Positions 31,002 to 44,821 are shown, counted from the stretch's first letter. The stretch: DNA of 64,000 nt from Letharia columbiana (GCF_014066305.1 NW_023501037.1:744001-808000); one strand, 5' to 3'. Translations and numbers: made by a program. The notes: generated by a model not told the origin, from the sequence alone.

Positions 31002-32091
31002 ACCCAAATCCAGAGCAGATGCTTGGGGTTGACAATGATGATGCATGCTGCTTACTGAAAATGATTGCACGCACACTTGTGCATGCTCCAGGAAAGTGCG
31101 TCTCTTTCTTAGTAAGGGCGCCAGATGCAAGCTGAACACATTGGGAAGGAGCCTTACGCAATGGCTTAGATGGGTTTGGGGCCATAGAGGAACTGTGTTC
31201 TGCTGCAAGAGCGAGGCAAATATTGGACAAGGGCGTGAATTCCCCAAGCCCCGCTATTCTTATTTTGGCTTAGTGTCACGGAATCATTTTTGTCGGTGGA
31301 ATTTTCGATAAGATCATAGGTACCCACGGTACCTTACTTTGAAGTAGGTTAGATTTGTTAAGTAAGCGGGATAAGGTAATAATTAGGGCTACTTTATGTT
31401 CAAATCCACATAAATATCAAGTGAGCTGATTGCCTCAAGTTATCACAGAAAGTAACAACTTTCGACGGCGGTCTAAGTAAAGTGCAGGGTAATCAAGGTA
31501 CAAGTATGGAGGTTTAAGCGCCTCGTTTTGATTCGCACCATGAAAGATTGGCGAAGGGTATTTAAGGGATGGCCCGAATACATACTCGCAACATCTTGTC
31601 CTTTTCTTTTAATACTTTCATCCTCTGGCATCAACTACTCTCTATGCATCTGCAAGCAAGGTCAGGTATGTTGAAAAAGCGGTTGATAAGGTCATTTTGA
31701 CCCAATCGCATCTTCCCTTTTCGCATCCGACCAGCTCTAATGCAAGCCCACACGGATCCGATGCGACCGCACACCACCATTCCGCCCATCTCGAATCCTT
31801 CAGCTTGGACTTTGGCTTGATGGTGTGTACAAGTACAACATACACTCGATGCCTTAATCCCGCCTGGTGAAACCTGCAAGCAGCTGCCTGACTGGGAGAA
31901 TAAACGAGTCCCTCTCCCCGCCAAGGCTCATCCCGTTTTCCCTTCCCTTCCCTTTCCTCAACCTCCCTTCCCATGCCCTTCCTTTCCTGCCCCTCATTCC
32001 CCATTCCCTGCCCCTCCTTCAAAACCATGTCTTGGCCGCCGAGTTTTGCCAAAAGGTTGCAATTTCACAATGTAACCCCAACCTCTGCATC
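31002..32091. other. Intergenic region upstream of the regulator
   Basis: No gene supported. 31318-31334 holds the near-palindrome GGTACCCACGGTACC. A pyrimidine-rich stretch (about 31905-32035), typical of fungal core promoters and 5' leaders, precedes the regulator's start codon. Confidence 0.45.
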
Positions 32092-33252
32092 ATGCCGCCG
32101 AAACTCCGCGCTTCGTGCGACGCATGCCATTCTGCAAAGATCAAATGCATAAAAACGGACATCGGCTGTCAACGGTGTGACAACTCGGCGGGAGAGCTCG
32201 CCTGCAAGTACAGTCCGGTTGTGCCGCGTATCTACCACAAGAAGAGTAATCGCAATCACGTGGAAGAATCTCAGATCTCGCGGCCATCACCATCTAGCGA
32301 GTCTTCGTTGTCACACGACCTATATGGCACACAGGCTGCCTTTAACCAAGACATATATCCAGCAGCAATAGTTCCGCCGTGTGCTTTTGATCAGCAAGTT
32401 TACAGCATTGGTGCAAATGCTGAGCCGAACCCATTCTTCTGGCAGTATCTACCGCAGGGCTCAGTAGGAGTGCCTCAAAATCCGAATCCGTGGCCCAGCA
32501 GCATCAATGGTACATCTACCACGACTAACACACCAAACTTGACAGACGCTGCTACTCCCGCTACCGCAGCTTCTACAAATTCCGTGCTGCCTCCCACCAA
32601 CCAGCCCCGAGCTAGCAATACGCAAAACCTCCGGCACTATCACTCAGCCGCTCCTTCCACGTACTCCCCGGAGAGTGTGCTGGCAAGAACACCATGCAAC
32701 TGCTTCACTCAGCTTTTCGAAGCTATGCAACGTATGAACGCTCACGCGGCTAGTTGCAGCCCCAAACTCGACGTCGTCCTCTGTGCCAATCGAACAGCGG
32801 CGGAAAATTGCCTCACAAGTCTGCAGTGCTCAAATCCTTTCAGACCGGTTTCCCACGACAGCGTAAGTAGTTGTGCAACCATCGCGTGCGGCTTACTCGA
32901 CCGCATTTTGGCCTCATATCAAGCTGCGTTGGAGATCTTCTGTGCGAGCTTAGATTGCGAAAGGACAAAGGGGTCGGAGGAGCATGGTGACGAGAGAATT
33001 GGAGAGCATGAGGACGACGAAGACGAGAGGACGACCGCACACACAACGACTGTACAATTAAGGTTCGGAACGTTTGCTTTGGAGAGAAGCGAACAGGTTC
33101 TTTGGGCGAGGAAGATTGTAGCGAGGGAGGCTGGAAGGATCCAGGAGACGTTGGAGGGATTCGAAGTCGAGGGCCAGGGCGTTCGGAGCGTCCTCCGGAC
33201 TCATCTGTTGGAGAGGTGTAAAAGTGTGATTGAGAGAGTCTCCGGCAGCTGA
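32092..33252 (+). CDS. AflR-like Zn2Cys6 transcription factor
   Basis: Likely pathway-specific activator of the cluster, acting in the nucleus. 386 aa without introns from ATG 32092; the frame is open further upstream, but the binuclear cluster sits right after this Met as in AflR relatives. Zinc cluster: Cys9-X2-Cys12-X6-Cys19-X6-Cys26-X2-Cys29-X8-Cys38, with the usual basic KIKC run. A Ser/Pro/Thr/Asn-rich middle follows, then the AflR regulatory-domain region from about residue 200 (TPCNCFTQLFEAMQRMNAH, CGLLDRILASYQAALE), an acidic insert (HGDERIGEHEDDEDER) and a C-terminal helical part (LLERCKSVIERV). It is the only regulator seen in the cluster. Its target is probably a CGG/CCG palindrome such as TCGGTCCGA, which is inference. 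Confidence 0.87.
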   Translation: MPPKLRASCDACHSAKIKCIKTDIGCQRCDNSAGELACKYSPVVPRIYHKKSNRNHVEESQISRPSPSSESSLSHDLYGTQAAFNQDIYPAAIVPPCAFDQQVYSIGANAEPNPFFWQYLPQGSVGVPQNPNPWPSSINGTSTTTNTPNLTDAATPATAASTNSVLPPTNQPRASNTQNLRHYHSAAPSTYSPESVLARTPCNCFTQLFEAMQRMNAHAASCSPKLDVVLCANRTAAENCLTSLQCSNPFRPVSHDSVSSCATIACGLLDRILASYQAALEIFCASLDCERTKGSEEHGDERIGEHEDDEDERTTAHTTTVQLRFGTFALERSEQVLWARKIVAREAGRIQETLEGFEVEGQGVRSVLRTHLLERCKSVIERVSGS

Positions 33253-34570
33253 AAGAGATCAATGTGCATGTCTTGGCAGGGCTGTCGTTTCTTGGATCAC
33301 TTTAAGGAACTTTGAGAATCGAATTCCGGGTACGGAGTAGACGGTGCCCAAATCCTAGGCGAGCTTAAAGTACGGTCGAACAAGAAAGACCTCTTTACAA
33401 AAAGCCCGACAGATCACCCACGAACGAAGCCATAACGACACTCTCAGCGCCGCAATCCAAAAACTCTAGTCAACCTCGTAAACAAATGGTTTCCAACAAA
33501 CCAGTAGCATCCTTTAAACACTCAGATGACCGCAGAAACCAAGACCTCGAAAGCCCCCGCCACATGACCGACAGCTCGCCTCGCCAGGAGACAGACAGAA
33601 TTCGTTCAATACCGCGCGCGTACTCTGCAACCCCTCTGTTCGTTCATTGAACGATATAGGTAGGGCGTGCACAGCATCTCAAGTGAACAGTGGAGTAGAG
33701 TAGTGTGTAAAAGCCGCCCGGGCTGCATGAAAGAGGTTTGCTCGACGACAGGAGGTATCCGCAGGACACGGCGATGTGGGGTGTGGGGGGGGAAAGCGGG
33801 GCGTTTGGATGACTACCTACATGGAGCTTTAGACGGGGCCGTGAGACGCATGCAGAATGAGCGAGGTAAGTTGGAAACACGGATGCCCGCTAGCACCCAG
33901 AAAACATCATTGTTAGTGTCACCAGCGACCACACGGTACCGTTGCGCTGTGCCCGAACCACCCATATTTGGATGTCATTGTTCGCTAGCACAAGCGTTGG
34001 TGGAGCTGAAAAGGCTGGGCGATCGCACCGCTTACGAATCAAGTAAAGTACAAGTACGTCGGTTCTGACAGGCTGATTTTTTTGCTGCAACCTTTTTCCC
34101 CAAACCCATCGAATTTGTACCCATATACTTATATACCTACCTAAATGATTTCCCGACGACCCCCACCCCCCCACCACCTCGGTCTCGAACCCCGATCGAA
34201 AATCCCGCCGGCGTTAACGTCTCGGTCCTCGCCCGGTCGGCACTCGGCGGGGATGAAGCCTGGCTCCGAAACGCCGACGACGGTTTCATCTCATGCACGT
34301 TTTTTTTCCATGACTCCGAACTTATGCGACTTGAGACCCGCACCGCTGGGGTCTTCATGGCACCTCCGAAGTGATGCGATACGATCCCATAAGCGCGGGA
34401 TTTACGACCGGCACCTTTTGGGCGAAAGCGTTGCCTCCGGCAGACGGAGGGGAATGGTTTTGAGTTGAGCGACTATCCCAAATGGTCATCGGGTCCATAG
34501 AAGGTGTCTCTAGAATGTAGCACGGAATGAGAGACGAGTTGTGCTTTTTGTAACGCTAAGGCCCCCAAAA
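33253..34570. other. Intergenic, no gene supported
   Basis: Contains several short overlapping frames on both strands with no family signal. 34145-34470 is richer in C and G than its surroundings, with a run of C around 34158-34171. No tRNA could be folded from it by eye. Confidence 0.4.
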
Positions 34571-34643
34571 TAATTTTTTTAAAAAAAAAAATTTTTTTTT
34601 TTTTAAAAAAAAAAAAAAAATATAAAATAAAAAAATAAAAAAA

Positions 34644-34680
<37 letters not shown>

Positions 34681-34684
34681 AAAT
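34571..34684. repeat. Low-complexity A/T homopolymer tract
   Basis: Over 100 bases made almost only of long runs of A and T (runs of more than 20 A). It is abrupt on both sides and unlike the RIP-mutated DNA, which has mixed A, T and CG. Could be a poly(A) relic or an assembly or sequencing artefact. Confidence 0.75.
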
Positions 34685-34724
34685 ACCTGCTTTGATAGTG
34701 TTTCCACCCAAATGCCATTGTCCC

Positions 34725-35694
34725 TTACTTCTTCAGCCCGGCTGCAATCTCCCTCACATCTGGCCAACCACTTGTATCCACTCCTACGTAGATTTCGGGT
34801 TCAGTACACAAATGGGGTAAGTAAGTGGCAAGGAAGCAATCCAAAAGGTACGTACCTGACCATTTCGCAACAAGCTCTCCGCATTCCGTGACTCCCTCGA
34901 TCTCTTCCACGCTCAAGCCCATGCCCAACAGTCCGCCGAGGTGATTGTGGATCGTGACCTGTAATCCTTGACACATGATAGCCGTATACGTAATCAACTC
35001 CGTATCCACAAACCCCAGAACCGTGTCATCACCATAAAACATGCCGTATACAATTTCCTTGGTCAGCCATTCCGAGTCCTTACCCCAGCTTTTCCACATA
35101 GCTTCCATCTGCTCTTCGGTGTAGAGATAGCGAAGGAATTGAGTGCCACGCTCGCGGTTAGCTGGGGTAAGGGCAGCGTGAGATCTGAATACAGCCTCGT
35201 CAGGTTTTCGGCATGGGAAAGAGGACGAGGTTTACGGTCGATAATTGACTTTTAGTCGTAGAGGCCGTAGAGGTGCAGAGAGAAAAAGCGCAACATACTT
35301 GGTAAAGCTCAAATCAGCATCCCCAGGCTTCTCCTCTTTGATCAAAGAGAATAGAGCAACAGCACTCTTAGGTACGCCTATGGTGACCCATTGTTTCATC
35401 AGAAACTCTCGCAGTCGTCTATTAAGAGCTTGCCGCTTTTCAAGGGCTTGATATTCCCCTTGCGCTGTCAAATAGGTCCAGAGCTGGGCGAAGTTTGTGG
35501 GGTTAGAATTCGTGATGAGGGAGGATGCCTGAGTTCTATCAGCTGATCGTTTTTCGAAAGCAGGGGAAGGCAAAGTCCAGTCAAGGGATGTTGCTTACAG
35601 CAACAAGGTACCATCTGTCAGGTCCAAGGGATTCGGGGAACTTGGCCTTAACGGCATCGAAGAGTTGAGGGAGTGATTCAGGCTTGGGTGCCAT
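34725..35694 (-). CDS. AhpD-like / carboxymuconolactone decarboxylase-type protein
   Basis: Exons 35694-35599, 35528-35299, 35184-34856 and 34783-34725 join in one frame for 237 aa. The start is decided by MAPKPESLPQLFDAVKAKF. An all-helical protein follows with LITNSNPTNFAQLWTYL, ERGTQFLRYLYTEEQ, YGMFYGDDTVLGFVDTELI and CQGLQVTIHNHLGGLLGMG, the last resembling the CMD/AhpD core helix with a Cys and conserved His. Members act as peroxidases or decarboxylases; here only one Cys is seen in the core, so the classic CxxC peroxidase centre is absent and the activity is unknown. Introns are 70, 114 and 72 bp. It lies just outside the cluster core and next to the repeat block. Confidence 0.7.
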
Positions 35695-36340
35695 TGTAGG
35701 GCAAGCGAGGCTGCAGACGATTGCAGGCGCTGAAGTTGCTACGATTCGATGAAGAAGGGGCTATTGTTAGAGCAGTATGGCGACTCTTTGAAAGCGGAAG
35801 AGGTTTGGAAATGATGAACGGACAATCAATGTAAGAGTGGGATAGTGTGATGAAGGGATGCTCAAGGAAGACCAGAAGACCACTGGGATGTTTGCTAAGC
35901 CCCGCACCGGGCCGGGTTACAGCTGGCAGGGGTGAAAAAAAGTTCGGCAGAGGTGAGTAGATGCTGAGTATATGCACCTCATCCGAGGTGAAAGAATATA
36001 TTTAGTATATATTAATATCTTATCGAGAGTAAAGAAAATTAAATTTAGTCTAGCGATATTAACTCGCGCGAGATAACTTATCTATAATAAAAGTATATAC
36101 TTAATATATACTTCGCTTTTATTATATAATATTAATTTCTTAAATTCTTATTTATAATCTTTATAGCGAAAAGTAGATTATAAAGATTAAGATATATATA
36201 TAATATATACTTAAACTTCTCTTTAAACTAGTAGTCGAAAAGATATAATATTTAATATGAAATTTAAGTAGTTTTCGAGATATTATCTTAAAAGATATAG
36301 AATATTTCTATTTTGTATTTTTATATAATATTAAAATAAT

Positions 36341-36371
36341 AAAATATAAAAAAAAAAAAAAAAAAAAAAAA

Positions 36372-36403
<32 letters not shown>
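36341..36403. repeat. Poly(A)-like tract at the broken end of a gypsy element
   Basis: About 60 bases of A with rare T. It sits exactly where the internal 5' part of the plus-strand gypsy element starts (match to the other copy begins at about 36405), in the place of the missing 5' LTR. A similar tract occurs at 34571-34684. Confidence 0.65.
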
Positions 36404-36406
<3 letters not shown>

Positions 36407-37454
36407 TTCTCTATCTTTTAAAGAAAAAGATCTATTATTATTACGATATCGAGTTTATCTTTAAATTATATAATAAAAAATAAAGATAATATCGAGAGTC
36501 GCTATAGCGCTAATAATAAGTTCGAGAATTTCTTATTAATAAAAGATCTTACTATAAAATAATATCTTATAATTATTAAAATCGAAAATCGTTATCTAAA
36601 ATAAGAATAAGAATTAACTATATTAAAGGTTTATAATCGCGAGCTTTATAACGCTAGCTTATCGTCTATAATTAGCGAAGATCTATTTATACTAATTACT
36701 ATTATATCTCTAGCGAATATATTAATTAAGATAAAAATATTTCGCTTTAAAAGAATATATTCTTATAAGAATATTAATAAGAGAGAGTATCTACGCTAAT
36801 TCCGCGAAATTAAAATTAAGTTTCTTATAAATTTTAAGTATTTTACTATTAATTAATTAAGAATTATTTATTATATATAATTCTTAGAAGATAATCTTAA
36901 TATCTAATAATATAGATATTATTAAATCTATAGTCTAAGAAATATAACTTTTAAATTCTTTAAGTAGTTTCTATTTAATTTAATAGCGAATTTAATAAAT
37001 TACTATTTTCTTATATATGAAAAGTAAGAGAAGATTAAATAACGCTTTAATTAGAAGATATTTATTTTTAAGATTTATTTAAAGAAGCTAGAGATTTATA
37101 TAATCTTATTTTTTAAAAAGTATCGAGCTAATTTCTTCTTAGCTAAGCTTAGATTAAAGCTTAAAAATAAGATTCTAAATATTAATAGTATATTAAAATA
37201 ATAAAAAGAAATTCTTATCTAGATTATTATATAGAAAAAGATTTTAAAACGTATACGCTTCGACGACGATTTTTATTCGAAGTCTTTAAAAGAATTCGCT
37301 AAGGATAAGCCTTTAAAGAATTAAATTTCGAAATCTAAATTAATTTTAAACGACGGCGTTTATATAGCGCGTATTTAAGATAATAATATAAAGCGTAAAG
37401 CTAAATTCTTTAACTCTAACTATAAAAAGAATAATTATTTTTATTATAATAAAC

Positions 37455-39290
37455 AAGTAAAGGCCCATGAATTAAATTCATGGAGTTGGATTTTTCTAAG
37501 TCAAATGGAGTTGGATTTTTCCAAGTCAAATGGAATTTTAGCCCTAGCCCTAAGTCAAATCGAACTCTGATCGCTTGCTGTGCGTTTTTGACCTACATAC
37601 AGGCATATATGTGCGGAGAGAGGCGCGCTAAGGCCTAATTAGGAAGGTATATCGAGTGTGGAGGATTGATCCGTAATAATTGCCTACAAAAAACAGAGAA
37701 AGGCCATGTCCTTATGGCAAGAAGTATCGAAATACCGGAAAGAAATGGAGACAACATGCCAATTAGTGGTGTGAATCCCACATTATCTCCTGCCGCAGTG
37801 AAATCTTTCGAATAATGAAATAGCTGTCAGAGCAAGACATCGGACGGTTTCAATTCGTCCAAATATGTATCGTCCGATGTTCCTTCTGCAGAGGCCTAAT
37901 TGGCTGTGATCGTCGCAGTAGATCCTCCTCTTGTGACGTCATTGCAGTGATGTACCATATCAATGCAGAGGGGATGACAGGCCAAGTTGCAGTGGTGTTC
38001 TCCGCTTGCTGAGTGATGATTTGGTGTGGAACCGTGGAGAGTATATGACGTGGGATCTTGGAGAGCTGAGCCGTGTTCTTGGTGCTGGGGGCCCTATTGC
38101 CGCTTGGTTTCTCCGCAGTGTTCTTCATAGTGTTCTCCGCAGTGTTCTCCGCATTTGCCTGTTGTAGTTCCTCCTCTTACTTCTTAATGTAGTGGGGATA
38201 ACAGGCTAAGTTGCAGTGGTGTTCTCCGTAAGATCTTAGAGAGCTGAGCCGTGTTCTTGGTGCTGGGGTCCCGGTTGCCGCTTGGTTTCTCCGCAGTATT
38301 CTCCGCATTCGCCTGCTGTATTGACTTCTCTTGCACTGGCTGAGTGGATTGATGTGAGATCGTGGAGAGTAGGCCTGTTGTGTCACTGCTGCTGATGACT
38401 ATCTCAGCAATATTCTCCGCAGTGTTCTCCGCATTCGCCTGTTGTAGATCCTCCTCTTATTCAACTGACTGCGAGGGTACCGAGGGTAAATATGTTTATA
38501 TTGGTGGAATTGGTAGAATTGGTAGAATGGTGGAAGAAGAATGATTACACAAATAGGTGGAAGGATTATTATCCGATCCCGAACGCGTTTGGTATGACTA
38601 CAAAATTTGAATATCAGTTTAACCCACCTACCGCTGGCTTAGGAGAAGTATATAGAGGAGGACGTATCCGTTTGGGCTCTTTTTGAGGGCTTTCCGACGC
38701 GTTTATGAGCAGTAGTAGGTAGCTGTTAGGCTCGCTTACGGCCTCGATTACTAGTAGTAGCGGATTCGTCGAGGGGTGGCCTAAGGGCGTTAGTAGGGGC
38801 TCTAAGAGGCGGGCAAAAGGGGTGTATATACCTGAAACGTTAAGTAACCTTTAGGCGAGGGGTATCGAAGACGATTGTGTTCATATTGATGGAATTGATA
38901 GAATTGATAGAATAGTGAAAGAAGAATGATTACACAAACAGGTGAAAGGATTATTATCCGATCCCGGACGCGTCTGGTATAACTATCATAACTATTATAT
39001 TTAAATATCCATTTAATCTACTAATAGTAAACTAAACTTCATTATTTTTATAGCGTTAGAAAGCGTATACTAAGCTCTATAATTTACGAAATTATAAAGA
39101 AATAACATTCGTAGAAAGCTGGTTATTTTAGAGTGTAAAAGTTCTATATACAAATTTTTAATAAGAGAGCTTAAGAGGGCTAGCGGGCTAACTTAGTTAG
39201 TCTAGCTAAAAGGCGTAATAACCCCGAATTTATAATTGGCTATATATATAAATTCAAGGTTTTCTAGTTTAGCTCTATCTTATTCTATTA
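37455..39290. repeat. Less mutated insert inside gypsy copy 1
   Basis: This stretch has no counterpart in gypsy copy 2, whose sequence is continuous across the site. It begins near ggcccatgaattaaattc. 37690-38110 matches 63400-63770, the latter being a heavily C-to-T and G-to-A mutated version. Internal repeats include GTTCTCCGCAGTGTTCTCCG units and two copies of gagctgagccgtgttcttgg (near 38063 and 38233). 38485-38620 is repeated at about 38872-39000. No coding frame is supported. It may be two or more repeats inserted after the host element had been mutated. Confidence 0.6.
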
Positions 39291-42200
39291 TATATATTAA
39301 TAAGATTATTAAATATCTAAGTATCTAGATCTTAATAAATTATCTATAGTCTAGATATAATATAGTATTAATAAAAAAAAGATTTAATCTTATAATCGTT
39401 TTAAAAGCGAGATAAAAATAATAATTAATAGAGATAATTTCTTCTATTCTTATAAAGAGATAGATAAAGCTTTAGAGTAAATAGAGATAACTCGTTACTC
39501 TACTTAATACTAGAGTATATATTAATTTAATTTTATAAAAGTTTATAATCTAATAAGACTTAAAATCTTATAACGCTATTTTATTATAATTAAAAGCGTT
39601 AAATAATTAAAGTATATATTATTATAGCGTATATTAGCTAGATTATTAATTAATAAATAATTAAAGTTAAAGTAAAAAGTATAATATACTCTTCTATATT
39701 ATTAATTAAAAAGACTTTAATATTATATTAAGTATATTTAAATTAAATTAATTATAAATATTATTAAATTTAGCGATAAAGTAATAATAATTTAAAATTA
39801 ATACTAATAAATTATAGATTAAAAAATTAATTAAATTTATTTAAACTATTAAATAAAAGCTAAATATATTTATAATTATATATATCGCGATAGTATAAAA
39901 TAAATTAAAAAATAAGTATAATCTAGAGCTCTCTTAGAAGTTATTAGAGTTTAATAACGTTTTTTTTAATAAAAAAGTAGAAGTCTTATCTACGCTTAAG
40001 TAGAAAGATTATACTATTAAGATTAAGAGTAATAAAAAACTACTATATAGTCTCTTATATAATTTATCTTAAACGAAATTAATAAAACTATAACGTTATT
40101 TAAAGGATTTTCTTTAGAAAAATTAAATTTATTATTTAACTTTCTTAGTTAAAGTATTAATTCTTTTTATTCTTAAAAAGAATAGAGAACTTCGTCTTTA
40201 TATTAATTATCGAGATCTAAATATAATAATTATTAAAAATTAATACTCGCTATCTCTAATTATTAAGACTTTAAATCATTTATATAAATCTAAAATCTTT
40301 ATAAAGCTAGATCTTAAGAATATCTATTATTAAATTTAAATTAAAAAAAGTAATAAGTAAAAAATAGCGTTTTATAATTATTATAACTACTTTAAATATT
40401 TAATTATATCTTTTAAACTTATTAATATATTAATAACTTTTTAAATATATATTAATAAAGCTTTTATAGATTTAATAGATATAATATATATAATATATTT
40501 AGATAATATTCTAATTTATAATATTAATTTAATAAAATATTAATAATATATTAAGTAAGTACTTAAGCGTTTATATTAGTTTTAACTATATGCTAATTTA
40601 AAAAAGTATTAATTTTATATTAAATAGATTAAGTTTTTAGAGTTTATTATATCTATTAAAGATATTATAATAAATTAAAAATATATCGCTATTATTAAGA
40701 AGTAGTTAAAATTAAAAAGTTATTAGAATATATAAGTCTTTTTAGACTTTATTAATTTTTATTAATAATTTATTTATAGCTATTTTAATATAATAACGCT
40801 ATTTATTAATTTACTTAAAGAAAATAAGAATAATAAGAAATTTAAATTATTAGAGTAAATAGATAACGCTAAGCTAGCGTTTTAATAACTTCGAAATACT
40901 TTTATAACCGCGCTATTTCTACGCTATTACGATTTAAATTTAAAGCTATATCTTAAAATTAATACTTTTAACTTCGATATAAGAGCTATACTTTTATAAT
41001 TAAATAAAAATAACTATTAGCGACTAATAATATTTTAATTTAAAAAAATAATTTTTATAAAGTAAAATTATAAGATTTATAATTAAGAGCTATTTATTAT
41101 CGTAATATTTATAAAATAATAATATTACTATCTAGAAGATAATATATTTTATATTAAAATTCTAATAAATTATAATAATTTTAAAGACTTTATAAAGTAG
41201 AAGAAATTAAATTTTAAATAAACTCGTTAGACGCTAAAGTTAGCTACTTATAACTTTAAGATTTTTTATTAAATAAATAAATTAAACTTTATTAACCCGC
41301 TATCGCGATACCTCGATTATAAAAAAATTTTATTATTAAATATTAAACTATTATCGATATTATAAAATAAATTTACGCTTTAAATTAATAATAAGTAATT
41401 ATAAAGAGATAAGAAGATTATAGCGATAATAGCGCTTATATTTTATATTATTAATATTTAAATAATTATTTCTAAAAGAGAACTTAAGATCGTATAAGAG
41501 ATTACTTATAACGCACTTTAAAGACTAATAAAAATATTAATTTAAAATTTATAAGCCTATAATAATTAAATAAACCTTTTTTGAATTAATATTAATAAGC
41601 TAGTAATTAAATATCGCGTATATAATTAAATATAGATTTTAGATTTTAAGAAATTATTAAGATATAATAATTATCTTTATATTTCTAGAGATAAGACTTT
41701 AAAGAAAGAGCTTATTAATAAATATTATAATAATTTATTATTAAAATACTTTAACGCTATAAAAACGTATAAACTACTTATTTATAAATATTATTAGAAT
41801 AAAAATCTAAAATAAATTATTAATTATATTAAGATATATAATATTTATTAATAGATTAAAAGCTTCACGATATCGTCTATATAGCGAATTAAGCTCGCTT
41901 TCTATCGCTATTAAGCTATAAAAGAAAATTTCTATAGACTTTATTATCGGCTTATTAATAAATAAATATAAGAATATTATTTATAATATTATTCTAATTA
42001 TAATAAATTAATTTATAAAAATAATAAGATATATTTTTATATTTATTATAATCGATATCGCTTAGCTAGCGAAAGTATTTTATTTTAAAATAGTATATTA
42101 CTATAATATATTAAATAATATTATTAATAATAGAGGCTCTATATTTACTAATAGCTTTTAATTCGCTATTTACTTTTATTTTAAAATTAAGCGCTTAAAT

Positions 42201-44821
42201 ACTATCTTTTACTTATAAATCGATAAATAGATTAAGCGATAAAATTAGATATTAAAATACTTTTTATATATATTCGCTAATAATAAGTAAAATATTTAGA
42301 TAAAATAACTATTAATAATAGAGTTCGCTTATATAAATAATTAATATTTCTCTATTAAAACGATATTATTCTTTCTAATATATAAATATTATTCTAAAAT
42401 CTATTAAAGATTAAAAACGACTTTATTAAGAGGGAGATATTTATTATAAATAATAGAATAAAAAAGTTATAAGTATTAAGAAATAAGATAGTAGAGTATT
42501 TTTATAGCGCGATTATAATTTAATTTAAATATTATAATAAAATATATTAACTTTAAAGCTATAAGATAGATAATTTAATAATATTAATAACTAAGAATCT
42601 AAAGTAGAAATATTTAAATAAAAAGTTATCTTATAAATTTATAAAATTATTTTAAATTATAGATAAGATAGGAGTATAGATATATCGCTTACTTCTATTC
42701 TTAATATATAAAATTTATAATATCTTTTATATATCGTTATTTAAGTTTTATTATCTTCGCGATTATAATAATATAACGAAAGTCTTTATATAAACTCTTA
42801 ATCTTATTAATAATAATAAGCTTTAAAAAATTAAAAAAATTATTAATAAGATTAAATATAAGAAAGACGTTTAATATAAAATTAAATAAACTAATTAAAA
42901 TGAAGAGTATAATTAATAATTATTAAATAATAAATTTATTAATATTAGCGAGCTAATTTAAATCTATAAATAAGTAAATAATAAGCGAAAGTACTAAGTA
43001 ATAAATAATAAGTTTCTTATTATTAAAGAGCTTAATTAATTATATAGATTAATAGCGAATAAGCGAAAATAATAAAATAAAATATAACTATTAATTAGAT
43101 TAGATATATTTCTAGATAATACTTATATTACGCGTATACTTCTCTATACTTATTACTATTAAGATATAAATTAATAAAATAATTATATTATTTAATTATC
43201 TACTAAACTCTACTATAAAGAAAGTTTATTATATTAAAATATATATTATTAATATAGATATATTTTTATCTAGAGTAGCTATTAAAAAATTATCTAAAAA
43301 TCTTACGCTAACGTTATTACTAAAAAAAGATTATTATTTAAATATTCTTCGCTATCTTAACGTTAGATTTTAAATTAAATTTATTAATTTAATTCTTTAA
43401 TAAGAAGATAGTTAAAGTATAATCTTTAAGTTAATATTTATTAATATTCGCTATATATTAATAAAGGCTCTTAAACTTCTTCTCTAATAACTTATTTATT
43501 TTCTCTAATTTCTCTATACGCTTATATATTATTATAAATTAATTTTAGAGATTTATAATTATAATAAAGATAATCGAAGTTATCGCTATTATATATTTCT
43601 ATAATTTATATTATTAAGTAATCTTCTTATCGAGCTTAACTCGTTAATAAAATAGTTTTTAAAATTATCTAGCGCGATAATAGCGTTATATTAATTTTCT
43701 TATCTATATTTAAAGATATAGAGAAATTTTAATATAGCGATTAATATCGCGTTTTTTAATCTTATAATTATCGTAGAAAGAAGATTTATTTTAAATATAT
43801 AAATTATTATTTTAATAAAAGTAAGTTTTATATAATAAATTAGATATTAGAATTTATTAATAATTATATATATAAAGCGATAATAATAGAAATAGTTAAG
43901 GGTTAGTAATCGCGTTTATAAAACGACTATATATTTATTATTAAAGTTATTATTATTATTAAAAAAGAATATTATAAAATTATTAATTTATATATTAATA
44001 TAATTAATAATAATAAAATATTTATAATAAAGAGAAGTAGATTACTAGTATAATAAGATATATTATATTTATATTAATATTAATATCGACGTTATAGCGC
44101 TAAAGTAAGTACTTATAAGAGAAATATTAGAAGTTATAAAGAATAAAAATAAATAATTTAAAAGAAATTTTTATATTCTTTATTATAGCGCTATTATTAA
44201 TAGATAGTATCTAGTAATATAGATAGTAATAACGCGATAATATTTCGCTATTATTTATAAAATCGCGTTATCTAACTATTATTATTATTTCTATTATTAT
44301 TATTAATTAATAATTAAGAATATTATCGTAAACGCGTCGCTCTATTAATTATTTTCTTCGAATTCTTATAATAAAGATTATTACTACGTTACTTCGCTAT
44401 AAATATAATATATTATAAAAATAACGTTATCTATAAAAAAACTCTTCTCTCTTTTTTTATCTATTAAAATTTTAAGATTTTATTATAAATTCTTAAATCT
44501 AATATTATTTACTATAGAGGCTATTAATTAGCGCTATAAGAACGCTAATATTAAGCGTATTAGCTTATTATAAATTATTATTAATTAATATTATAGAAGT
44601 AATATTATTTTTAAAAATAGTATTAATATTATTATATAATATATTAATAACGCGTCTACAGCGTATAAGAATTAATTTTATTATATTATTAAAATAATAT
44701 CGTAATCTTAACGAATTAACTCTTTTCTCTTATTTCCCTACTAAGATTTAAAGGTTTTTTAATAAATATTCTATTTTTATTTAGATATCTAAGAATTAGA
44801 GTCTAGAAGAAAAGATAATTA

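Noticed and set aside
34145..34470. tRNA or other RNA gene suggested by GGTCTCGAACCCCGATCG
   Set aside because: The T-arm-like piece has no matching D-arm, anticodon arm or acceptor stem nearby.
37850..38686. Several short frames in the less mutated island
   Set aside because: They consist of repeated GTTCTCCGCA-type and GGTGGAATTGGTAGAATT-type sequence; no gene-like features.
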